40,274 nucleotides of DNA from Clostridiales bacterium. GTDB taxonomy: Bacteria > Bacillota > Clostridia > Christensenellales > DUVY01. Each line of letters begins with the position of its first letter. Positions within the stretch are counted from its first letter, which is position 1. Shown here one piece after another: positions 16,641-25,648 of this stretch. Both the position numbers and the translations under genes were made by a program. The notes under the pieces were generated by a model. It did not search any database. It was given only the letters and a program-made list of their open reading frames with translations, and was not told where the DNA came from. Location of the stretch: NCBI GenBank assembly GCA_012840805.1, contig DUVY01000021.1, positions 1 through 40,274 of the forward strand. The letters are read 5' to 3'.

Positions 16641-17105
16641 TTAACTAATTTTCAAAATCTTAAACTTGATTTTGCCCGAGGGAACGGTAACTTCCACTAT
16701 ATCGTTTTTCTTATGACCTAGAAGCGCTTTACCCACGGGCGATTCTTTACTTAACTTATTTTGGTCGGGGTCGCTCTCAACCGTGCCGACTATCTTATAA
16801 GTAAAAGTCTCGTTCATATCCATATCCAAAATCTTCACGGTGCTGCCTACGCCCACGGTGTCTATATCGTGCTTTCCGTCTTCTATGACAATAGCCGTGC
16901 GAAGTTTGGTCTCAATCTCAAAAATTTCCCCTTCAATCATCGCTTGTTCTTCTTTGGCGGCATCGTATTCCGCGTTTTCGCTGATATCGCCAAATTCTCT
17001 AGCTTCTTTGATGCGTTCGGCGACTTCGCGTCTTGCTACATTTTTCAAATAGCTTAATCTTTCTTCAAGCTTTTTCTTGCCTTCAGCGGTAATTTCTTGC
17101 GGCAT
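16641..17105 (-). CDS. greA: Transcription elongation factor GreA
   Basis: 154 residues, typical GreA length. The N-terminal coiled coil (about 1-75) carries the conserved acidic tip (FGDISENAEYDAAKEEQ) and the C-terminal FKBP-like domain ends in VPSGKIKFKILKI. GreA rescues backtracked RNA polymerase by stimulating transcript cleavage. AAAGGAGC lies before the ATG and a strong promoter precedes it, so greA leads the greA-lysS transcript. Confidence 0.97.
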   Translation of the reverse strand: MPQEITAEGKKKLEERLSYLKNVARREVAERIKEAREFGDISENAEYDAAKEEQAMIEGEIFEIETKLRTAIVIEDGKHDIDTVGVGSTVKILDMDMNETFTYKIVGTVESDPDQNKLSKESPVGKALLGHKKNDIVEVTVPSGKIKFKILKIS

Positions 17106-17152
17106 GTTTTAAGCTCCTTTAAAACCAAATAATTGTATTATTTAATTGAATT

Positions 17153-17181
17153 ATTATATATTATGCTTTTGGTAAAGTCAA
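17153..17181 (-). promoter_or_regulatory. Sigma-A promoter for greA-lysS
   Basis: Minus strand TTGACT (17176-17181) and TATAAT (17153-17158) with a 17-bp spacer, about 48 bp upstream of greA. Confidence 0.75.
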
Positions 17182-17328
17182 TCTATCTATTGACAACCTT
17201 AATTTTTTGTATTTTGCTTCTTGTGTTTGTTAACTTGACTAAAATGCTATAAAAATATGCGTATAAAGCCTTTTAGATATATCCAAAAGCCGATACATAA
17301 TTATATGCCCAAAAGAACGCAAAATGTA

Positions 17329-18513
17329 TTACTTTTTGTGTTCTTGAACAAAATCTTGTATGCGGTTTAAGGCTTCGGTAAGGCTCTTTAGCGCCGTGGC
17401 GTAACACGCTCTTACATGATATTTGCCAAATTCCCCAAAAACAGACCCGGGTATAACGGCTACTTGTTTTTCTTCCAATAATCTTTGGGCGAACTCATCC
17501 CCGTCCATACCCGTAATCTCAACGCTAGGGAACGAATAAAAAGCGCCGCGCGGCTCAAAGCATTTGAGACCCATTTGTTTAAATCTATGCACAATAAATC
17601 TTCGTCTTTTGTCGTAATCTTGTTTCATTGACAAAATGTCCGACCAATTATCAGCCGCGCCGCTTTTTAGCGCCGTAATCGCCGCGTATTGAGAAAAGGT
17701 GGACGCGCACATTATGGTATATTGGTGTATCTTGATAATATGTCGGATGACTTCTTCGGGCGCGGCCAAAAAACCCAATCTCCAACCCGTCATAGCGAAA
17801 GCTTTGGAAAAGCCGTTGATAAGTAGCGTTCTTTCTCTCATGCCGTCTAATGATGCTATGCTTACATGCTCGGCGCCGTAAGTTAGAAAGCTATATATCT
17901 CGTCTGAGATAACTATCAAATCATGTTCCAAAATTATAGGGGCTATTTTTTTAAGATCTTCAATATCCATAAAAGCGCCCGTGGGGTTGTTGGGATACGG
18001 GATGATTATGGCTTTGGTTTTTGGCGTTATGGCGTCTAGGATGTTTTGGGGCGTGAGTTTGAAGTCGTCTTTTAGCTCGGTCTTTACAGGCACAGGCACT
18101 CCGTCGCACAATGTCACGCAAGGATGATACGAAACATAGGACGGCTCGGGGATCAATACCTCGTCGCCCGAAGACACAACCGCTCTTAACGCCAAATCTA
18201 TAGCTTCGCTCGCGCCCACGGTAACCATAATTTCGTTCTCGGGGCTGTATTTTAGCCCGTATAAGCTATCCAAATACGAGCTTATCTGCTCCCTTAACTC
18301 AAGCAATCCCCAATTAGAAGTGTATTGCGTGTAGCCCTTTTGGATGCTTTTGATGGCCGCGTCTCTTACAGCCCACGGCGTTACAAAATCGGGCTCGCCC
18401 ACGCCCAAAGATATCGCGTTGGGATATTCGTTGACAAGGTCGAAAAACTTTCTTATCCCGCTCGAGCGGAGTTTTTTGACCCTTGGACTTAATCGGCTTT
18501 CAAAATCAAACAT
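17329..18513 (-). CDS. PLP-dependent class I/II aminotransferase (AlaT/PatA-like)
   Basis: 394 residues, fold-type I aminotransferase. Lys237 in INGFSKAFAMTGWRLGF binds PLP; NNPTG is at 175-179 and the Tyr/Asp pair is in VISDEIY. GVGEPDF near 37-43 is the usual substrate loop. The gene overlaps an Lrp/AsnC regulator by 8 nt, the same pairing as alaR-alaT in B. subtilis, so alanine or another aliphatic/aromatic amino acid is the likely substrate. The exact specificity is open. The 3' side has a 223-bp gap to greA without an obvious terminator. Confidence 0.9.
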   Translation of the reverse strand: MFDFESRLSPRVKKLRSSGIRKFFDLVNEYPNAISLGVGEPDFVTPWAVRDAAIKSIQKGYTQYTSNWGLLELREQISSYLDSLYGLKYSPENEIMVTVGASEAIDLALRAVVSSGDEVLIPEPSYVSYHPCVTLCDGVPVPVKTELKDDFKLTPQNILDAITPKTKAIIIPYPNNPTGAFMDIEDLKKIAPIILEHDLIVISDEIYSFLTYGAEHVSIASLDGMRERTLLINGFSKAFAMTGWRLGFLAAPEEVIRHIIKIHQYTIMCASTFSQYAAITALKSGAADNWSDILSMKQDYDKRRRFIVHRFKQMGLKCFEPRGAFYSFPSVEITGMDGDEFAQRLLEEKQVAVIPGSVFGEFGKYHVRACYATALKSLTEALNRIQDFVQEHKK

Positions 18514-18994
18514 GGACAGGCAGCCTCTTGTTTAAGCGTCCGTTCAAAAGCACGCCGCCGTCTTTGTATTTTTTGAGAATAAAATGCGTGGCTGTGCTTA
18601 TGACTCTTTCCAAAGTGGACAATTTTTGGGATACAAACATGGCTACTTCTTTCAAAGTTTTGCCTTCTACTATAACCGCTAAGTCATAAGCTCCGCTCAT
18701 AAGATACAAGCTCTTGACTTCTTCAAATTGATAAATCTCTTCGGCAATAGCGTCAAAGCCACGATTATGCTGGGGACTGACTTTGACTTCTATAAACGCT
18801 TCGACCAAGTCTTTGCCCATTTTTTCTTCGTTGATAACAGTCGTGTATTTTACTATAATACCCTTTGTCTCAAGTTCTTTTATGGTGTGTTTTACCTTTT
18901 GTTCTTCCACGCCCAGCATTACCGCTATCTCTTTGGGCGCATGCCTTGCGTCATCCGTAAGAATTTTTAAAATTTCTCGTTCTAACTTGGTCAT
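18506..18994 (-). CDS. Lrp/AsnC family transcriptional regulator
   Basis: 162 residues: an N-terminal winged helix-turn-helix (about 1-60, LTDDARHAPKEIAVMLGVEE) and a C-terminal RAM ligand-binding domain (about 70-140, VEAFIEVKVSP and the MSGAYDLAVIVEG strand). Such proteins sense amino acids and control their metabolism as dimers or octamers. AAAGGAG lies upstream of the ATG. Co-transcribed with the aminotransferase, which it probably controls, as AlaR does for alaT. Confidence 0.93.
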   Translation of the reverse strand: MTKLEREILKILTDDARHAPKEIAVMLGVEEQKVKHTIKELETKGIIVKYTTVINEEKMGKDLVEAFIEVKVSPQHNRGFDAIAEEIYQFEEVKSLYLMSGAYDLAVIVEGKTLKEVAMFVSQKLSTLERVISTATHFILKKYKDGGVLLNGRLNKRLPVHV

Positions 18995-19088
18995 TTTTTC
19001 TCCTTTGCTTTTTTCAAAAAAAAGCTCTTTGGGATTTTTTACCTTATCAATATTTTATAATCTTATACGGTTTTTGGTGTTTATTTCT

Positions 19089-21008
19089 TTATGAGTTTTT
19101 GACGCTGTTTAATAGTCCGCCCGCGACCAATAACTTTTTGGCGCGCTCGCTTATATTAAGCTCGGTTTTTATGATTTTGTTTTTGGTAATGTTCTTTACT
19201 TCTACCTTGCCGCTTAAAACCTGTTGCGGCGCGTTTTCTATAACTAGTTCATCGTCTTGCGATAAATCTTGATAATCCTGAGGGTCTATTATTTCCAAAG
19301 GCAAGATGCCGTTATTGATTAGATTGTCCCTATGAATTCTCGCGAATGACAACGCCAAAACGCCCTTTATGCCTAAATACAAAGGGACTAAGGCGGCATG
19401 TTCTCTAGAAGAGCCTTGCCCGTAGTTATTGCCCGCCACCAAAAATCCGCCGCCTTCTTTTTTGGCTCTTTGGGGAAACTCGCTGTCTATGGGCGTAAGG
19501 CAATATTCGGACAGATACGGGATATTGGACCTAAACGGCAAGAGTTTGGCGTCCGACGGCATAATATGATCCGTGGTTATATTGTCTTCCATTTTTAATA
19601 ATACTTTGCCTGATACTTTATCCGTTAGTTTGGTGTTAATAGGAAAAGGCTTGATGTTAGGACCTCTTACTATTTCTATATCTTGAAAGTCCTCGGGCTT
19701 AAGTATTAAGTTGTCGTTTATCAAAAACTTTTCGGGCATCTTTACTTCTATGGTCTTAGTAAAATAATCCTTGGGCGACACAAAATGCCCGTGTAACGCG
19801 GTCAAAGCCGCGGTCTCGGCGCTTACTAAATAGACTTGGGCGCTTTTGGTCCCGCTTCGTCCGTAAAAGTTTCTATTAAAGGTGCGCACGGATACGGCGT
19901 CGGTTTTGGGCGCTTGTCCCATTCCGATACACGGTCCGCAAGCGCTTTCTAATATTCTGGCGCCCGCGTTTATCATGTCATACAACGCGCCGTTTTGCGC
20001 CAGCATACTCAAAACCTGCTTGCTACCCGGGCTTATGGTAAGGCTTACATTGGGCGCTATTGTTTTGCCCTTTAGGATTGCCGCTACCCTCATCATATCC
20101 AAATACGACGAATTGGTGCAACTGCCGATACATACCTGGTCAACCTTGATGTCTTTTAGCTCGCTGACCTTTTTTATGTTATCGGGCGAGTGCGGACACG
20201 CCGCCAAAGGCTCTAGTTTGGATAAATCTATCACAATCTTATGGTCGTAATGCGCGCCCTCGTCGGCTTTTAACTCCAAAAAATCTTGTTCTCTGCCTTG
20301 CGCGATCAAAAATCGCTTGGTGATATGGTCGGACGGGAATATGCTTGTGGTCGCCCCTAGTTCCGCGCCCATATTGGTTATCGTAGCTCGCTCTGGCACG
20401 CTCAAAGTCTGGACGCCCTCGCCACTGTATTCTATAATCTTGCCCACTCCGCCTTTTACGCTCAAAATTCGCAATACTTCTAGGATTACGTCTTTGGCGG
20501 CCGTGTTATTGACAAGCCCACCTCTAAGCTCAATATTGATAATTTCGGGCATCAAAAGATGATACGCTCCGCCGCCCATAGCGACGGCGACATCCAATCC
20601 GCCCGCGCCTATGGCAAGCATACCCAAACCGCCCGCTGTGGGCGTGTGCGAGTCCGAGCCCAAAAGCGTCATACCGGGCGCGCCAAAGCGCTCTAGGTGC
20701 ACTTGATGACAAATGCCGTTGCCGGGCTTGGAAACATAAACACCGTGCGACAGCGCCACGCTCGTTATATAGGCGTGGTCGTCGGCGTTTTCAAAGCCTG
20801 TTTGCAATGTGTTGTGGTCGATATACGCGACTGACCTTTTGGTCTTTACTTTGTCAACGCCCATTGCCTCAAGCTGCAAATACGCCATAGTGCCCGTTGA
20901 GTCTTGGGTAAGCGTTTGGTCTATCTTGATGGCGATTTCCTCGCCAGGTATCATTTTTCCTTCAACTAAGTGGGATTCTATTATTTTGTAAGCAAGACTT
21001 TTTTTCAT
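19089..21008 (-). CDS. Aconitate hydratase (short single-chain type)
   Basis: 639-residue aconitase-superfamily enzyme, cytoplasmic, isomerising citrate and isocitrate. The [4Fe-4S] ligands are Cys297 (IGSCTNS), Cys357 and Cys360 (SACGPCIG). The N-terminal GSDSHTPTAGGLGMLAIG and C-terminal swivel motif GQGSSREHAAL are intact. The length matches the compact aconitase form found in Clostridia and some thermophiles rather than the roughly 900-residue AcnA. Related homoaconitase or isopropylmalate isomerases are usually two-subunit, so aconitase is preferred. No other TCA-cycle gene is nearby; it probably feeds glutamate synthesis. Confidence 0.9.
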   Translation of the reverse strand: MKKSLAYKIIESHLVEGKMIPGEEIAIKIDQTLTQDSTGTMAYLQLEAMGVDKVKTKRSVAYIDHNTLQTGFENADDHAYITSVALSHGVYVSKPGNGICHQVHLERFGAPGMTLLGSDSHTPTAGGLGMLAIGAGGLDVAVAMGGGAYHLLMPEIINIELRGGLVNNTAAKDVILEVLRILSVKGGVGKIIEYSGEGVQTLSVPERATITNMGAELGATTSIFPSDHITKRFLIAQGREQDFLELKADEGAHYDHKIVIDLSKLEPLAACPHSPDNIKKVSELKDIKVDQVCIGSCTNSSYLDMMRVAAILKGKTIAPNVSLTISPGSKQVLSMLAQNGALYDMINAGARILESACGPCIGMGQAPKTDAVSVRTFNRNFYGRSGTKSAQVYLVSAETAALTALHGHFVSPKDYFTKTIEVKMPEKFLINDNLILKPEDFQDIEIVRGPNIKPFPINTKLTDKVSGKVLLKMEDNITTDHIMPSDAKLLPFRSNIPYLSEYCLTPIDSEFPQRAKKEGGGFLVAGNNYGQGSSREHAALVPLYLGIKGVLALSFARIHRDNLINNGILPLEIIDPQDYQDLSQDDELVIENAPQQVLSGKVEVKNITKNKIIKTELNISERAKKLLVAGGLLNSVKNS

Positions 21009-21050
21009 AAAATGTTTTTCCTTATTGTTTTTACTTATTATTTTTGCATT

Positions 21051-21079
21051 ATTTTATCATACCGCGCAAAAAAAGTAAA
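21051..21079 (-). promoter_or_regulatory. Putative promoter for aconitase
   Basis: Minus strand TTTACT (21074-21079) and TAAAAT (21051-21056) with a 17-bp spacer, about 43 bp upstream of the ATG. Confidence 0.5.
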
Positions 21080-21192
21080 CGCATAAATATTTATACGCCA
21101 AAATATAGTTTTATAACTGAAAAATCTACCTAAATATCTTTAAAAACCCAAATTATGAAAACTAAATTATAACTTTTAAAAACCTATATTAT

Positions 21193-21465
21193 TTATTTTG
21201 AATCGTCTTCTTTGCAAAATTCCAAAATTAATTTGTCAAAATCTATTGGCTCGACAAAATCTTCCTTAATAAAGCTAGTATTATTAAAAGACACAAAATG
21301 ATTAATATGCTTTGACAAAATTACAGGGGTGGGTATGTCAAGCTCGTTGCAAATTTTTGAAACATAATCAAAAAGTTCGTCCTTTTTGAATTTTTGCTCA
21401 AAACTTGTAATTTGGTTTTTTTGAAGTTTATCTTCTTTTAGCGTCCTGACCCATATTGAAAACAT
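21193..21465 (-). CDS. Small conserved hypothetical protein
   Basis: 90 residues, acidic C-terminus, no signal peptide, no membrane segment and one cysteine near each third of the chain at most. The pattern, an N-terminal MFSIWVRTLKEDK strand, a helix with ICNELDIPTP, HINHFVSFNNTSF and a final FDKLILEFCKED, looks like a small clostridial protein family I have seen without a function. An AGGA sequence lies about 10 nt upstream of the ATG. It is 47 bp downstream of the flavin reductase gene and may be co-transcribed. Confidence 0.7.
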   Translation of the reverse strand: MFSIWVRTLKEDKLQKNQITSFEQKFKKDELFDYVSKICNELDIPTPVILSKHINHFVSFNNTSFIKEDFVEPIDFDKLILEFCKEDDSK

Positions 21466-21512
21466 CTGAATATCCTGTTAATAATATTTTAATTTATAAT
21501 AAACTAGCGGCA

Positions 21513-22010
21513 TTAAATAGTGGTATATGCCGCTACAATCTCGCTAAAAAACATAGTATGGTAATTTTTGCTCTCATAAAATTGGTCTTTGATTTTTTGG
21601 TCAATCAGGCTAAACCCTTCCATTCCGCCTTTATACAATACTTTACATTCTAGATGCAACCCGCAATCCGCTACGATATATGTATCTACAATTTTGGCGC
21701 GTGTTGGATGAAGATGTAGTTCTTTGAACTTGTCGGCTGTTCTGCCCGTAATCTGATTACAACGTAGCAAAGAATCCGAAAGGTCTTTTTGGGGAACGGA
21801 TATGACGAACTCATGGTGCTTTTCTATTAAGTCATAAGTGTATCGGGTGTATCTTACAGGCGTGATAATTACGGGCTTATTCCAAATATAGCCTATCGCC
21901 CCCCAACCCAAAGTCATTATATTGGGCGGATTATTGCCCGCTACCAAGAACGCGCCCATTCTTTCCAAAACTTTTAGGGTTTCAAGTATATGCTTTTCGC
22001 TTATTGTCAT
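21513..22010 (-). CDS. Flavin reductase-like (FMN-binding split-barrel) protein
   Basis: About 165 residues resembling the flavin reductase / DIM6-NTAB family that binds FMN in a split barrel and reduces flavins or acts on bound substrates. Supporting motifs are NIMTLGWGAIGYIWNKPVI (the flavin-binding strand pair), RYTRYTYDLIE and EFVISVP, and SGRTADK-like TGRTADKF. The start is set at MTISEKHILE because AGGGAAAG precedes it; the 57 upstream codons are AT-rich intergenic sequence. It diverges from queT across 151 bp. Confidence 0.85.
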   Translation of the reverse strand: MTISEKHILETLKVLERMGAFLVAGNNPPNIMTLGWGAIGYIWNKPVIITPVRYTRYTYDLIEKHHEFVISVPQKDLSDSLLRCNQITGRTADKFKELHLHPTRAKIVDTYIVADCGLHLECKVLYKGGMEGFSLIDQKIKDQFYESKNYHTMFFSEIVAAYTTI

Positions 22011-22094
22011 TCTTTCCCTGCCTTTTTTGTGTATTATATCATAAAATATTATTTTTTGTTTATTAAACTTGAGCTTTTCGCAAAATAATATCAA

Positions 22095-22129
22095 ACAATA
22101 ATTATAATGCCAAAGCGGCAAATTATTGT
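22095..22129. repeat. Inverted repeat over a -10 box, queT/flavin reductase gap
   Basis: ACAATAATT (22095-22103) pairs with AATTATTGT (22121-22129), and an inner TGCC (22108-22111) pairs with GGCA (22117-22120). A TATAAT (22103-22108) for plus-strand transcription toward queT lies inside it. It could be an operator for queT or a structured leader element. Confidence 0.4.
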
Positions 22130-22161
22130 CATATTTCATAATATTTAGTAAACTTTGATTA

Positions 22162-22665
22162 ATGAAAAAAGTTGTAACCATTCAAATAGTCAGAGGCGCG
22201 ATAATCGCCTCTTTATACGCGGGGCTTACTATATTGATGCAGCCGATATCATACGGGCCGATACAGTTTAGGGTCGCGGAAGCCCTTACTATATTGCCTT
22301 TGTTTTTCGTGGAGGCGATACCGGGATTGGCTGTGGGCTGTCTTTTGGCTAACGCTTATATGTATGGCGCTATTGATATGATTTTGGGCTCGTTGGCGAC
22401 TTTGGTCGCAGCTATTTTGACAAGATATTCCAAAAAAATTTGGCTGGGCGTTGTCCCGCCTATCGTTATAAACGCCTTCACAGTCCCTTTAATACTTTTG
22501 TTGGTCGGCGAAGAGATTGGGTATTGGTTTACGGTCGCGACCGTGCTGGCGGGGCAAGCGGGTGCGGTCATAGGCATAGGCGTTCCGCTTTATTACGCTT
22601 TGAGACCGTTGGTCAAAAAAGGCATCTTAAAAACGCCCGACTCTTATTCTCCAAACGATAAATAA
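22162..22665 (+). CDS. queT: QueT-type ECF transporter S component
   Basis: 167-residue hydrophobic protein with about five membrane helices, matching the QueT family of energy-coupling factor substrate-binding subunits, which import queuosine precursors. The signature is SYGPIQFRVAEALTILPLFF near residues 29-48, followed by GLAVGCLLAN and GAIDMILGSLATL. No energising EcfAT module is nearby, as expected for shared-module S components. Weak ribosome binding site. I saw no convincing preQ1 riboswitch in the 151-bp upstream gap, so the substrate is inferred from the family alone. Confidence 0.88.
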   Translation: MKKVVTIQIVRGAIIASLYAGLTILMQPISYGPIQFRVAEALTILPLFFVEAIPGLAVGCLLANAYMYGAIDMILGSLATLVAAILTRYSKKIWLGVVPPIVINAFTVPLILLLVGEEIGYWFTVATVLAGQAGAVIGIGVPLYYALRPLVKKGILKTPDSYSPNDK

Positions 22666-22683
22666 TATCTTTATAATGTATAA

Positions 22684-22779
22684 AATTTGGGGATTGGGAA
22701 ATAATCAAATTGCTCATCATTTTCCCCCTTATAATATGCAATAAGGACAGCTCTATTTTTCCTGTTGGCTGTCCTTTTT
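22684..22779 (+). ncRNA. Putative C-rich small RNA, copy A
   Basis: Proposed small RNA of about 95 nt between queT and the 3' end of xylA. A TATAAT at 22672-22677 could start it (its -35 is poor), or it may be cut from the queT 3' UTR. It contains a 35-nt block (22703-22737) with core CATCATTTTCCCCCTTAT, which is 33/35 identical to a block in copy B (32630-32664, other strand). Five nt later comes a terminator hairpin whose sequence is unrelated to the one in copy B. The core is the reverse complement of a Shine-Dalgarno plus AUG. In this copy GGGAAA at about 22696-22701 could fold onto the C-rich core. Confidence 0.5.
22743..22779 (+). terminator. Terminator after queT / small RNA A
   Basis: Perfect 9-bp stem AAGGACAGC (22743-22751) with GCTGTCCTT (22768-22776), then T residues on plus. 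On the minus strand no T tract follows, so it is a poor terminator for xylA. Confidence 0.8.
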
Positions 22780-22809
22780 GCTGTTGGATTGGTTTTTAGA
22801 TTTTGTCTT

Positions 22810-24123
22810 TTATGAAAACAGTATTTGGTTGATAATACTCTCAAGATATTCTTGACTGCCGCTTTCTACTTTGATTTCGTCCAAAGTCGAGGCGATTTCG
22901 GCAAGTTCTTTTAAGTTGGTTTTGCCTTCAACTATCTTTTTGCCTATGCCTGTTGAGTAACTTTGATATCTTTGGACGACAAAACTATCTATGCGCCCGT
23001 CCGATATAATTTTGTCCGCGGCAATAAGCCCTATCGCGAAAGCGTCCATACCCGCTATATGAGAGATAAATATATCTTTGAATGTGTTGGAGCTTCTGCG
23101 CGCCTTCGCGTCAAAGTTAAGACCGCCTTTGGTAAACCCGCCAGCTGATAGCACTTCATACATACAAAGAGTGGTTTGATATACATCGGTGGGGAATTGG
23201 TCCGTATCCCAGCCTAGCAAAGTATCGCCTTGATTGGCGTCAATTGAGCCGAACATATTATTATCTTTAGCTACTCTTAACTCGTGCTGAAAAGTGTGTC
23301 CCGCCAAAGTCGCGTGATTGGCTTCTATGTTTAGCTTAAAATATTGGTCAAGTTCGTAAGATTTCAAAAAACCTATGACGGTAGCGGCGTCAAAATCATA
23401 TTGATGTTTTGTAGGCTCTTTGGGCTTGGGTTCTATATAAAAATCGCCCTCAAAACCTATACTCTTGGCATAATCTACTGACATTTTCAAAAACCTAGCC
23501 AAATTGTCAAGCTCTAGTTTCATATCGGTGTTGAGCAATGTTTCGTAGCCTTCCCTGCCGCCCCAAAAGACATAACCTTCGCCCGAAAGTTCCAAAGTGG
23601 CGTCTAGCGCCTCTTTGACTTGGGCGGCGGCGTAACAAAACACATCGGCCGAAGGCGAAGTCGCCGCGCCGTTCATATATCGCGGATGCTCAAACAGCTT
23701 CGCTGTGCCCCATAATAATTTTTTGTTATAATCTTGCTGAAGCTGTTTTAGAAGCTTGACTATTTCTTTTAGGTTTTTGTTGGTTTGGACTAAGGTGTCG
23801 CCCTCGGGCGCTACATCGCGGTCGTGAAAGCAATAAAAATCAATATCTAATTTATCCAAAATCTCAAACGCGGCGTAAGCTTTTAGTTTGGCTGTTTCCA
23901 TTGGGTTAGCGCCGCCAAAACTTTTGTCCATTGAAGCCGCGCCAAACATATCTATGCCTTCGCCGCACAGCGTATGCCAATAGCTCATAGCGAACCTTAG
24001 ATGCTCGCGCATTGTTTTGCCCCTTATTACTCTGTCGGGCTCGTAAAACTTAAAACTCAAAGGGTTTTTGCTGTCTTTGCCCTCGTATTTGATTTTGGGG
24101 ATGTCTTTAAAAAATTCTCTCAT
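22810..24123 (-). CDS. xylA: Xylose isomerase
   Basis: 437-residue metal-dependent TIM-barrel isomerase converting D-xylose to D-xylulose, class II length. Catalytic His100 and Asp103 lie in [11 protein letters not shown]; the metal-site segments FWGGREGYE and [14 protein letters not shown] are intact. The ATG at 24123 is preferred over an in-frame TTG at 24132, because GAGG is spaced correctly only for the ATG. It begins one base past the end of xylB. Last gene of the sugar operon; it supplies the pathway with xylulose from xylose freed by the GH31 enzyme. Confidence 0.97.
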   Translation of the reverse strand: MREFFKDIPKIKYEGKDSKNPLSFKFYEPDRVIRGKTMREHLRFAMSYWHTLCGEGIDMFGAASMDKSFGGANPMETAKLKAYAAFEILDKLDIDFYCFHDRDVAPEGDTLVQTNKNLKEIVKLLKQLQQDYNKKLLWGTAKLFEHPRYMNGAATSPSADVFCYAAAQVKEALDATLELSGEGYVFWGGREGYETLLNTDMKLELDNLARFLKMSVDYAKSIGFEGDFYIEPKPKEPTKHQYDFDAATVIGFLKSYELDQYFKLNIEANHATLAGHTFQHELRVAKDNNMFGSIDANQGDTLLGWDTDQFPTDVYQTTLCMYEVLSAGGFTKGGLNFDAKARRSSNTFKDIFISHIAGMDAFAIGLIAADKIISDGRIDSFVVQRYQSYSTGIGKKIVEGKTNLKELAEIASTLDEIKVESGSQEYLESIINQILFS

Positions 24124-24124
24124 A

Positions 24125-25648
24125 TCAACCAACCTCGCTTAAAATTTTGAATCTATATTTTAAATCATCATACAAAGCTTTGTAAATTTTATAATATTGA
24201 TCGTATATTTGGGAAGCTGCCATGTCAGGGGTCGTTTTGTTTTCAAGTTTTAATATGTTTTCGCAGGCGGTTTTTACATCTTTATATAACCCCGTTCCTA
24301 TACCTGACAAAATGGCAGCGCCCAAACATCCGCCTGCGTCTTGCTGCAAGGTATAAACATCGCATTTGAAATTGTCGGCAAGCATTTTCCGCCAATACGG
24401 GCTTTTAGCTCCGCCGCCGCCCGCTACAATGTATTCGGGCTCAATGCCCATATCAATCAATATATTAAGACAATCTCTTTGGCTGTAAGTTATGCCTTCT
24501 ATGACCGCCCGCGCAAAATGCGCCTTGGTGTGTATAGCGCTTATGCCAAAAAATACGCCGCGCGCGTTTGTGTCCAGATGCGGAGTGCGCTCGCCCATTA
24601 GATAAGGCAAGAAGATAAGATTGTCCGCGCCTATTTTGAGTTTTTGGACTTGATCCATAATAATGTCGTATATATTAAGCTTTTTATCAGCGGCCTGCTT
24701 TGCCTCGGTTTGATAAAAATTATCCTTAAACCATTTTAGGCTCAATCCCGCGCCTTGCGTCACGCCCATAACATGCCATTGCCCTTCCACAGCGTGACAA
24801 AAAGTATGCACTCTGCCTAACTTGTCAATCAACGGCTCTTGGGTATGGGCAAACACCACGCCGCTAGAGCCCAAAGTGTCCGACACTCTGCCTTTATCTA
24901 TAATCCCGTTGCCCACGGCGCTTGCCGCCTGATCGCCCGCTCCGCCCGCCACAGGCGTGCCTTTACATAACCCTGTCTCTTCTGCCGCTTGGGCGTTAAC
25001 ATAACCGCTTATATACGAGCTTTCATATACTTCGGGCAAAATTTTGGTATCAATCCCTAAAATTTCGCAAAGTTCGCCCGACCATGTTCTTTTGGGCACA
25101 TCCAAAAGCTGCATGCCGCTGGCGTCGCTCACTTCTGTCGCCAAAACGCCCGTTAGTTTGAATCTGATATAGTCTTTGGGTAATAATATATGAGCGCATT
25201 GTTTATAAATATCGGGCTCGTTGTCTTTGACCCATAATAATTTTGCCGCCGTGAACGCGGGCATCGCGGGATTTGCCGTAATTTCTATAATTTTGTTTCC
25301 GCATTTTTCGGCTATTTTTTTGGCTTGCAAGTCGCTTCTGCCATCGCACCAAATGATAGAATTTCTTAACAGGTTTTTTGAGCTGTCCAGCATCACAAGC
25401 CCGTGCATCTGACCCGAAAGCCCGATGCCAGCGATATCTTGCGGATTTATCTTGCTTTGGTTAAGGACATCTTTTATGCCCAAAACGGTCGCCTTCCACC
25501 ATTGGAGCGGGTCTTGTTCCGCCCAGCCGTTTTTGGGCTGTATCAGCTCATATCCAAATATTGACGAAGCCACAATTCCGCCAAATTGGTCAAACAAAAC
25601 GGTCTTCGTGCCGCTTGTGCCTATGTCAATGCCTATAAGATATTTCAT
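24125..25648 (-). CDS. xylB: Xylulokinase
   Basis: 507-residue FGGY-family kinase phosphorylating D-xylulose to xylulose 5-phosphate. The N-terminal ATP-phosphate loop is [26 protein letters not shown] and the catalytic-base segment [12 protein letters not shown] follow, and the FGGY signature region is [18 protein letters not shown]. The start (MKYLIGID) overlaps the fucosidase stop as ATGA, which rejects a 37-codon longer frame. GGGGAAAG lies upstream of the ATG. Fourth gene of the operon. Confidence 0.96.
   Translation of the reverse strand: MKYLIGIDIGTSGTKTVLFDQFGGIVASSIFGYELIQPKNGWAEQDPLQWWKATVLGIKDVLNQSKINPQDIAGIGLSGQMHGLVMLDSSKNLLRNSIIWCDGRSDLQAKKIAEKCGNKIIEITANPAMPAFTAAKLLWVKDNEPDIYKQCAHILLPKDYIRFKLTGVLATEVSDASGMQLLDVPKRTWSGELCEILGIDTKILPEVYESSYISGYVNAQAAEETGLCKGTPVAGGAGDQAASAVGNGIIDKGRVSDTLGSSGVVFAHTQEPLIDKLGRVHTFCHAVEGQWHVMGVTQGAGLSLKWFKDNFYQTEAKQAADKKLNIYDIIMDQVQKLKIGADNLIFLPYLMGERTPHLDTNARGVFFGISAIHTKAHFARAVIEGITYSQRDCLNILIDMGIEPEYIVAGGGGAKSPYWRKMLADNFKCDVYTLQQDAGGCLGAAILSGIGTGLYKDVKTACENILKLENKTTPDMAASQIYDQYYKIYKALYDDLKYRFKILSEVG

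Noticed and set aside
17261-17300. Terminator after the aminotransferase around the TTTT-GATATATC-AAAA palindrome
   Set aside because: The stem has mismatches toward its base and no T tract follows on either strand.
22011-22161. preQ1 riboswitch upstream of queT
   Set aside because: I looked for the short class I and II patterns and found no matching stems or the A-rich tail; only an inverted repeat is present.
24124-24132. TTG start for xylose isomerase three codons upstream
   Set aside because: The GAGG would directly abut the TTG; the ATG at 24123 has proper spacing and family agreement.
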